64,000 nucleotides of DNA from positions 1 to 64,000 of the forward strand of contig JAJCXM010000007.1 of assembly GCA_029263455.1 (NCBI GenBank), written 5' to 3'. The DNA is from Holophagae bacterium (lineage in GTDB: Bacteria > Acidobacteriota > Holophagae > Acanthopleuribacterales > Acanthopleuribacteraceae). Both the position numbers and the translations under genes were made by a program. A model generated the notes under the pieces. It ran no database searches, was not told the DNA's origin, and worked only from the letters and a program-made list of their open reading frames with translations. Below, one piece after another: positions 63,501 to 64,000 of the stretch (within the stretch, counting starts at the first letter, position 1; each line of letters begins with the position of its first letter).

Positions 63501-64000
63501 GATAGGGTGACCACTCGTGCTGGTCCTGTTTGGTTGATGTCGGCCGTCTGGAGCCATGCTTCAATGGTCAGCGCATTACTCGTATTAATGCCATTGAAGA
63601 GCTTCTCCGTGGAGCCTGTGCTTTGCGCGATGGTGGCTGCATCAAAGGAAAGCCCACCACACTCCAACCAAGATATTTTAGCGGTGTCCTCAATGGTCAG
63701 GTCCAGGCTGGGTGCGACGCCTGAAACGTCAGTCACCTGGTTCCCAGAGCTGGCGTCGAGGTGATATTCAACCAGGAGACCGGCAAAAACACGAGCACCT
63801 TCTTCATAGACAGTGAGGTTTTCTTGGTAGGACGCCTGGTTACCGCCGTCATCGGTGACGGTCAAAGTGATGGTGTAGGTTCCAGGTTCAGTAAAGACGT
63901 GAGACACACTGGTGCCCTGACCGATTTGACTGTCGCCGAAGTCCCAGTCGTAAATGGCAATCGTGCCATCGCAGTCACTCGACGATGAGGCGTCGAAGTC
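42593..64000 (-). CDS. Giant Rhs-family polymorphic toxin (>=7135 aa, N-terminus beyond window)
   Basis: The frame is open to position 64000 and starts outside, so the GTG at 63907 is not the start; a PKD domain crosses the edge. In order: PKD-LamG-PKD-LamG-PKD (64000-61880), two cadherin-like domains (61880-61335), nine ~182-residue repeats (61330-56426), Ig-like domains, and a carboxypeptidase-regulatory-like domain (~55620-55470). Then a Big_5-like domain (~54000-53700), a propeller-like part (~51550-50330), the Rhs entry block with G-R-G-W (~49600) and YD repeats (~49100-44900). The Rhs core-associated domain D-L-G-A-R-L-Y-S-P ... N-A-N-P-V follows (~44290-44130), then hydrophobic pretoxin segments (~44100-43640), HINT (43621-42983) and a nuclease tip (42982-42596). 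Typical bacterial Rhs toxins are about 1400-1600 residues; this is at least four times longer, mainly through adhesive domains. The immunity gene follows directly. Inferred: contact-dependent toxin with its own surface stalk; the export route is unknown. Confidence 0.93.
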   Translation of the reverse strand, partial: DFDASSSSDCDGTIAIYDWDFGDSQIGQGTSVSHVFTEPGTYTITLTVTDDGGNQASYQENLTVYEEGARVFAGLLVEYHLDASSGNQVTDVSGVAPSLDLTIEDTAKISWLECGGLSFDAATIAQSTGSTEKLFNGINTSNALTIEAWLQTADINQTGPARVVTLSDGTSNRNVTLGQEGAEFVVRLRTTTNGINGTNVVTQTSSSAAVGELTHVVYTRTAEGVATISINGDTAIQNTVDGDLSNWDPTFVFALANEIGGARPWLGEIYLIAAYDRALLPSEIQQNYLAGLPGQGSNPDCNRPPIARAQSDVMFGEAPLLVEFDSIGSRDLDGTIASYEWLFGDGSSDSGSSVTHNYIEPGIYEVQLTVTDDGAATDTRSLLIVVVEPGQVHRVNEGVLSLYAFREGQGDDVFDLVGGSSPQDLRVQDLSHTVWLSCGGLSIIDDTILGPISGSKFNNAVQASQAITIEAWIQPENTTQGPSSPARVVTLSDTPNQRNFTLGQKASEWDVRFRTTQTGINGNNPSTTTTGSLATTELAHVVFTWDSSGVTKLYVDSALSGTESIGSNISNWDPTYAFALANEVNPQERSFIGDYHMVAVFDRALTASEIEQNYLAGVYGISVADPLITIDATPNPAQFNQTVSFTAQVQTGCDATIASYAWDFGDGTSSADPQPSHSYTEPGGYTVSCTVIDTAGRSATDEVVVEVLGNRPPIASDVAAQTDEDTSVAVTLQATDPDDDPLTYVLQTSPSLGTFQGTPPNLTYMPDPDVFGQEAVTFLANDGEFDSNIATLTIDIAPINDPPTADELQVSTQQDQAVTITLTGADPEDDPLTFVVDSQPSNGGLSGVEPDVTYTPNPGYLGPDSFTYIANDGVTSSAPATVTIEVQADAFYLTLAPLNGAPMDGSWVNTATQEYMVSVGSAVTEATVQVAGYPDETLDVSSGQSPWTATLDEGSHTALFVYSDGTQTENVSLALNIDRTPPLVDWSAMPASAAAGDPASLLASITDDLSGIESASFSDDHGLLEPFTGAPLHSWTWNAPLDGLQWLISADTTDVAGNTFSGSTSVDLIYEFNLTVVGLNGSPTDGSWTNATSLSYLISVGRHVDQVTVVIPGVINQPLTLTGGEATWDPVLPDGAYTAEFHYSGANQMSDTQTMVLNIDRTAPTISWTGIPQNAPFNTNTALSAELSDSLSGIEFGQVRDDFGQTIDYSGATQMQWNWISPASGSDWILTADATDIAGNQLLTTTIINLTPDFYLELVPLNGAPIGGEWVNSATQEYQVNVGADVAGVTVQVPGYADEELVLVNQTGSWTANLAENAYAVIFEYHDVGSQTGTYPLALNIDRSAPTIDWTPMPPSAGLGQATDLGALVNDSLSGVAMSDFSDDFGQSLSFNQETSLTWNWTSPASGTIWTIHGNASDLAGNQGTYDTSISLIPEFYLELVALNGAPITGEWVNSTDQEYQVNVGPDVVTVTVQVPGFADEPLDLDNQTGYWTAQLPESAYAVVFEYRDAGSQVGTHPLQLNIDRSAPTFDWTPMPLETGMGQSSSLGVTLTDNLSGISASEYSDDYGNAVVFGEETNATWSWTAPASGTEWIIHGTATDFAGNLAAQDTVINLTEDAFYLTLDALNGAPLEGAWVNTLTQEYLVTTGSAVTSTIVQIMGFPDTTLDITSGQSPWTADLPEGSYIATFVYSDGTRTENVSLPLNIDRTPPLVDWSGMPSTALAGELVALQASITDDLSGIQNASFSDDHGLTEPFLGSPQHNWSWNAPLDGTQWVITANTTDEAGNTFNGSTSVDLTYDFNLSVEGINGAPSDGTWTNATALSYLISVGQNVDQVTVEIPGVLSQPLTLTQSEAIWDPVLTDGAYTVIFHYSGANQMQDTHVMGLNIDRSAPTIAWTGIPENAPFNTITTLSAMLNDNLSGIEVGQIRDDLSQSIDYSGTNQMQWNWISPDTGNLWILTAEATDLAGNHLLETTSINLTNDFYLQLISLNGAPIGGEWVNSASQDYQVNVGADVVSVTVRVPGYPDESLTLDNQVAFWTAQLPENGYAVVFEYSDVGSQTGQHPLPLNIDRSAPTIDWSSMPQNAGLGRSTPLSVILNDSLSGVVASDFSDDFGNAVAFASEIQAAWTWDAPATGTEWLIHATFEDLAGNQDSQDWTIQLAEDFFLSLNSIDGAPTDGSWVNTVSQTYEVTIGADVTSVIVQIDSFPDEPLDLSATPIQWTANLPEGSFDVVFAYAGDFGQSGQETLTLNLDRTAPVIDLSSFPEFARYQIDVELSAGVDDPLSGIDSASFNDSHGNSADYIDQSPVIWTWTSPPSGDEWVIDAQAQDLAGNSAQDSRTIQLSSDFYLELIAIDGAPLMGEWVNTETQSYEANVGVDVTEVDVIIDQDLPVPLDLNNQIAPWTAQLDEGDHTVEFVYRDAQQNEGHHVLSLRIDRTAPDFTWTPPAQVNPGDVVPFSAMVTDPLSGVADMAISDGQNPTIGYAGSAQITWSWTSPLASPNWMIDVLVHDQAGNETIDSATITVESGVPSDLVILWNTPPSGHVTNASIQTCDGVIQSGALQSLTINGVNASLNGTAFTVNLDLIDEGITWLNLIAIDTQGGTLRERRQIIVDRTPPTINVEGGLVQRGTGDTLRVRGSLTDQWDPAPTIQLPDHPQVNVATLAFAFGPFSEIAYPLTLEASDHVGNTAQVSVQWQPQASGGVQVTLTANPATAATGETVWLQAVATPLGDSPIRHIDLFRMESGTPKLFATGDSSVLNSSLAIPFQPEVGALHFEAVAQTEDGSRASAILQVPVNGNLLLEGYVFDADTGHPLPSAQVVLMPSNQVLAVDDRGYYRSWRLESVDHVLVSAAGTIQVRLQGPFNPGTVSQLPDARLTPMGSLNGSHTTEGAERLAVVSSEPWHKASEHPATETSVTWSGSVAFAELSNQALPLHLPLGWTPLVALDFGSGSGSGTWSGPALASSWLVSTSTNEETWRVERDAALAWNLTLSADRSYAWVMADGDGPESLTLTEALPAQADSAAASELQVTTNPPVSIARGGATSAVRVAQGNLDHPSGSRAVILREESYVGWNPITGNRVETPIPQQVILYRSPDGGARGYLPLVPRHDELLPNVRFARIGGPARAATQDPGQWSAQDPIQLDVLPGWVLTASSTDRFWVRADQLPSASIDIFDWDTLGAFSLAFAAPVGSLTFDFSQLAADSSLAGRVLLVQERSNPLGARFRVVARLNGTGQMQLFPNRNLEESVYYLMEAPIAPVIGSVALDPPASGFAKVRQNPLGDETPGWLALNAGSYALQGRSSNRGDGTLTIALNGQETSPSWVIPTEPSSLELVNSLPEPGSTVSVTPEFYMEFNYPVDLTSITPNNLEFLVNGVRRQMDWRWEDGGLRVLGKLKSLIDQPNNHLLQGGDQIQIGGHAAVKAVNGLALTPFTLNYSVPANPVSLPLDPDNLMLVYHQATREAVIHTTGPIGPKGTLIEAFNAQNSSYRNLVQAVLGQQYTLTVNAELLDPIDITLTAPNGQTRRVVLQVYYRAEPTNTHVEVVLGPNGGTFEVPSVGSFTLKPDAIDDTREIVFDRWLGTEPDFGAAEDVTTHFWTINGLQNEQGVPKLTWKPEIVVDENGLPDRMQQICQALPYTPEWLRAQLEAEELGIPERPLVELASPIINQAYTDIDIEFIPDYLLGEPPAGKRFVWAIPFLETQMTLTVNSILQGGGWEGRGGIKYGRVGAFDYKQTVIDGVGTLMGSDGDPVSGAWVMGQLELGSTGRQLPTRIARTDSEGGYWGSSQWWLPGDTQTFGLPTYSTHPAFIGLAKLIFVKTVHEGFPPTQILGLLAPDSYTRRDFGFWYVDPDGGIGNARPPGIGLDLVAAKVFKTDGTIDTQLSEVFKSNARVELGHDLEFVWKIGDEASLTHSVMALFDGVAAPGRVESSESAGKTVVVHIPPPSVGAHQVKITVRNQHGLEMYASFGFVVLPAGGGDGIEPVPGRPFVLLQAVTPQPLDRNAANQDDQGELTGNQLIFLPFSEPIMTGEREALRQQVIAEVRQVGSAGGQWKPWPIEFLDETDLEPISSTIQAKSFYIQPLGTLPNNFIFRLTVNAAGAIQDIGTASPMGLETDPDFGAGIHYQAEYLTHPESGSYKPFTENNVVDYAVFGKYLFELQYDGFYPKVVTYKINAAYSLQMVRETYVWDTRAAIFAYLNSGARSLAFWPNPEAGEIPGYIIVGFGGTVTSYDGGLAVGRATRFKIYNPNIEQDITVLNPTKVDAARVGGMAISTEDADRIGHLSVSDGILWVNTLWGGVYAIDLKTVLKYYDNSRDLQTWLEQNRDRPPHATLHGLFIPNNAILERFMPYHLDEDFVVSGGFLSPFQTEIGRVPADPQERQGLESVLWGTGGLALDQYGGDPPEEFLLMGLDASYSPFDPYGVDRYDTNAERIAIWDIDDDKYDDRITYWSASDSNLQGGPPLLGRGAIGEKFRPIFIKIVPQVQSAEMDKPLDIAVMRANPRESKHGGLMFAGLDSRTSVTYYAYLRFSRPIRNIKVDKERQRVAAICEDGRLMVIDIPTWIDLGLKFKEDPMNADLQELDQRLSNQAEPIEPGDFLPGMLLDIDVEDANYPLAFMDDRLIVGHQDGEDSEQFEVRLRSELFINPGFYPDDATGTRSRVAQIDVIPQAAHEGSDEGLMLNLEFSLREDAIVKLVTVDKNDQETEIWMGSEPLKSAKGANIHRLTFPLSKIELYEADAAEAGIPVAIKRKIRLKGQPVRDPSDDEDANLWVDLQVDPWGVGDAHLNAFDEVEPWSGRAILNHAEFDPLAFPGVELDFDRRYSSQGFWDGSLGRGWFVPWDSKLNWSVLANETDQWIQIRLPNGEVVAAQYANGDWTIDNDRYRDNENYSIDAQLDGMGDSEPFPELITIQWGTDEFIFQYVRQFTAGDFTGVMDDIKYSLNEDGKVDNSDRLRQGRYRIQTWRRNTGGTPAGWVFGHEDDKGQRISQITSDFDTYMIKLEYKRQAYTRQQGLRVLEITSSDLPGRARAEYAQDEKEEDFLLLQKASSEQRGFGDWVYKYKERSIGLSGSLEVQTRLPETVTSPFKAVTTFTFALQNEQEGLPPGMSWPYVASVNHQSHTQQSWSYTWQTDLTGRTLETTLDESLNGSAQSLVWGYNAQGFQSNILRNGFFTFADFSQWPASFSMDFPTGITEKLDFDDFHRLSKRTVTSQDGSPTDNPDYEYRGNSSLITKITHTDNRVQRNSYDSFGRPTKIDDGLGGVIQIGSYKGKTNLVAEQTDETGNSTSFTYDVLGRLTKSNTRDYQVTTNYTASGYSSSHKGDGGLDYNEKLNYQVTGSGFNVTSDLSAGDGISPSMRTVQEFDAWGQLTRSTRNGAMLYEAREYKLGGPGSETLHWELNGSVRRTTYTTTWAGDVADAIWVGDNLLWSGDPDNYGRYAVTRDFDRGLLQDITYNNLGQMTSIKKFSLDRSELLEDVQLDYSSLTAQTITRNSSTYNLNFVPGATWRRSITGPGVSLFESGSGGRLHAVNGTVKGRSVSRQVTLTGDQEYVFQSSVPKNVSKKISGDGRALSITSNGKTLNQTFTGYGQVLETKSGDTLIYRLQGLTGHNQRASFISGGEHGQESYQGALLSSQQVGDHTNLQVQEWDPLGRPSSFNLQGEDFTVDRAPGYENVIRTAKKINSAKYYDGLGRMVEHTIRDLRTPEERGDDSRLTSYTWKARFGNGVEGGNYSGPGDNKIFEEIDGAGSTNFYYSALGELLRADEIPEPENKRAKAVARSWYTEHGTEEHGEQTWITVKNTGPEGFAFVQKFDDEGRLRTIEQNDVVIIDQEYDGEGRLAREVDVLGRERTLNYVGDLRLPWLEIMRAGDEEHITLYTYDRNQRLIERRNRVERDEEGNFVGGIIWTYAYDSMGRRTHSYRLDDQGVPQLWEQLTFVANSNLVTERIDDRGVTWTMIYDSVTGELAERSNSEGQLENWTYRDGGRNVLYQRGGMSVRIRHDDHGNILEHTVNDTQTWTYTYLEGAKAPETETHPDGRTVTRQFDGFGNPVSVSYSDGVQVLDVAQLFDGQDRLIGYDASNGQSASFQFDQLGQLASETWQLANHNQPLTTSYQYDRSGNNTGVTFPSGRRVQRNFNAAGRLTAISEGGHQQASFQYNQFGDLSRVFQAGSEAIYGYDDYGRIVDHLLAVAPGTAQQSTRHETFSYGVGSPHPDDMTGHRLQWGDVSLSESFGYHAMGMMTQHEVTAASGIPGIQVGVTQIQHGIFGQIEAMQTPYGDMSYQYNNLDQLTSQSFQGKTTDYAYDQAGRLMLETESDGVGTTGYERNFSYDATGMLSSLTERGPPDDELTQVFEFDQFGRMRGQRNGSSESIGWNFYTLSPAIRGNEQTLPIAAAQGTLTQEVLMTTRAGRGQPQVMGYSYGPAGLNHVSSFPTGSWTAGSISPQLSDPFQNVIGMLEPHVMNQSPAVATLAMASHWDVWGSGVSLDPVNLLDQLGTLPFDGSLANVLGQTWEIAPEELGLSGYGNELDPATGAAWAAQAKHKLIPGYSGKMRVGGLLDPPDEARQAPSGLATTPLGALHDLGARLYSPLSQRFTQPDTWSMFQVNRDHFTADRYLYANANPVMNWDADGRLSSLKLAMGYTNMVGDIGDIQYAQSRGEWFKAQLDRLKGEYGFKFNVAAAILDAGSAILPYNKLAVFADGFSTLNSLFQGDLKGAALSAGSGIVTFFSGVRVAALPKLLRIFKTIKVLRAARAIVTTMELLDMADAAYDVLVGGGDLDSALLEGYGIESSILEAQALVRGQATCFLEGTEVQTGDGNYVPIESVQVGDRVMSEADEAKPSPQVDAEHWRKVTLWMPTRGDPAGDAAAYIEIQMIRPLEWLAALGVEAGKPVFMVLDELGIQSDALVMAVEDCPPVEEGPGRLVFTTFTTHADDLLELTLAESDEPIYLTDEHLLYSDDRADWVAADELLPGECIQTQEGSACVAGVQWRKGHFAIHNLEVDTTHSYYVEGDLLTHNAKPRLRQKPLKRTSKHSKKLGTSLRADGSPRPTRKHQAAHIVPTNEFVNRSAPVRQSIRTAQKKFNKFLGEHQRDTLINGFWAKSGHLGTHKDEYFLELGRAFSKVNSTRHAELVLDRLRHRILSGDFL
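42596..42982 (-). other. C-terminal toxin module: AHH-like HNH/EndoVII nuclease domain
   Basis: About 129 residues after the HINT Asn. A very basic leader rich in Lys/Arg is followed by K-H-Q-A-A-H-I-V-P, then F-L-G-E-H-Q-R-D-T-L-I-N-G-F-W, then S-G-H-L-G-T-H-K-D-E-Y and an end helix. Order and spacing match the AHH toxin nucleases (Q-A-H-H ... I-N-x-x-x-N-G ... H-L-G-S-H-x-x-Y). The first His of the paired motif is Ala here. Expected activity: metal-dependent DNA or RNA cleavage in a neighbouring cell, subject to that substitution. Confidence 0.75.
42983..43621 (-). other. HINT (Hedgehog/intein) pretoxin autoprocessing domain
   Basis: 213 residues from Cys at 43621 (C-F-L-E-G-T-E-V) to a final T-H-N at 42983. 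Visible HINT features are V-P-I-E-x-V-x-V-G-D-R-V after the first Cys, L-T-D-E-H-L-L-Y as the block with the conserved His, W-V-A-A-D-E-L-L-P-G, and the closing V-D-T-T-H-S-Y-Y-V ... L-L-T-H-N. The Cys start and His-Asn end fit intein-type cleavage that releases the toxin tip. An unusually long insert (~90 residues) sits between the first block and the T-D-E-H block. Confidence 0.88.
56426..61330 (-). repeat. Nine tandem ~182-residue repeats in the giant toxin, with a four-unit higher-order period
   Basis: Units begin F-Y/N/F-L and share G-A-P-x-x-G-x-W-V-N, N-I-D-R-x-A/P-P and a closing D-x-A-G-N block. First bases lie at 61330, 60787, 60241, 59695, 59146, 58603, 58057, 57511 and 56965, giving spacings of 543, 546, 546, 549, 543, 546, 546 and 546 bases. 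Units 1-2-3 match units 5-6-7 in order (units 2 and 6 share the F-N-L start and the H-Y-S-G-A-N-Q-M block), displaced by 2184 bases. Each unit appears to be one small sandwich plus one Ig-like domain. Confidence 0.92.
61880..64000 (-). repeat. Duplicated PKD-LamG modules at the visible start of the giant toxin
   Basis: Two LamG-like jelly rolls (about 63810-63110 and 62830-62140) share blocks such as A-R-V-V-T-L-S-D, L-S-N-W-D-P-T-F/N-I-S-N-W-D-P-T-Y, F-A-L-A-N-E and Q-Q/E-Q-N-Y-L-A-G. Each is preceded by a PKD domain with W-D/L-F-G-D-G-x-S, and a third PKD follows. The module period is about 1 kb. LamG and PKD domains usually bind carbohydrate or protein and space the protein from the surface. 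Confidence 0.85.

Noticed and set aside
63905-63907. GTG at 63907 as the start of the giant toxin
   Set aside because: It falls in the middle of a PKD domain, and the frame stays open with good PKD sequence to the window edge.

Overview
The window looks like a chromosomal piece of a Gram-negative, secretion-heavy bacterium of roughly 50% GC. Three giant genes, all on the minus strand and all coding for extracellular proteins, cover about 76% of it (positions 1-8394, 8773-27828 and 42593-64000). The tandem domain in the 492-residue secreted protein (a D-x-C-x-x-N block, a W-V-F block, and a final Q-D-T-x-A-F-A-x-C block) is one I associate with Acidobacteriota secreted proteins. The host is therefore tentatively placed near that phylum; no rRNA or housekeeping gene is present to confirm this.

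Left region (minus strand, 30.6 kb down to position 1): a colinear run that reads as one operon. In order it holds a DPM1/CsbB-like polyprenyl-phosphate glycosyltransferase, a polytopic YfhO/GT-C-like membrane protein, a 6351-residue secreted protein, a 126-residue exported protein, and a transglutaminase-like/Rhs (YD-repeat) protein that leaves the window at its C-terminal end. The 6351-residue protein starts with an HELGH peptidase-like domain and an alpha/alpha-toroid region, continues as a very long beta-sandwich stalk, and ends in a dockerin-like calcium loop. The last three genes are coupled: ATGA overlap at 8773-8776, then a TAA-C-ATG junction at 8392-8398. The two sugar-transfer genes may decorate the giant surface proteins; this is inference.

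Middle region (30.8-41.6 kb): smaller, ordinary-looking units. On the minus strand lie a possible 70-residue gene and the 492-residue secreted protein. On the plus strand lie a PQQ-type propeller fused to an esterase-fold domain whose nucleophile serine is aspartate, a strong intrinsic terminator, a 1205-residue BNR/sortilin-type propeller protein, an antibiotic-biosynthesis-monooxygenase-fold protein and an MscS channel.

Right region (minus strand, 64 kb down to 41.6 kb): a polymorphic toxin-immunity locus. The toxin gene gives at least 7135 residues and its start lies beyond position 64000. In order it carries two PKD-LamG modules, a third PKD, cadherin-like domains, nine ~182-residue repeats with a clear higher-order duplication, carboxypeptidase-regulatory/Ig and propeller-like parts, an Rhs/YD shell with the Rhs core-associated domain, a hydrophobic stretch, a HINT autoprocessing domain and a ~129-residue nuclease tip related to the AHH branch of the HNH/EndoVII fold. 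Two bases after its stop begins a gene resembling the Imm11/DUF1629 immunity family with an extra C-terminal domain.

No tRNA, rRNA, CRISPR array, transposase or prophage gene was seen.
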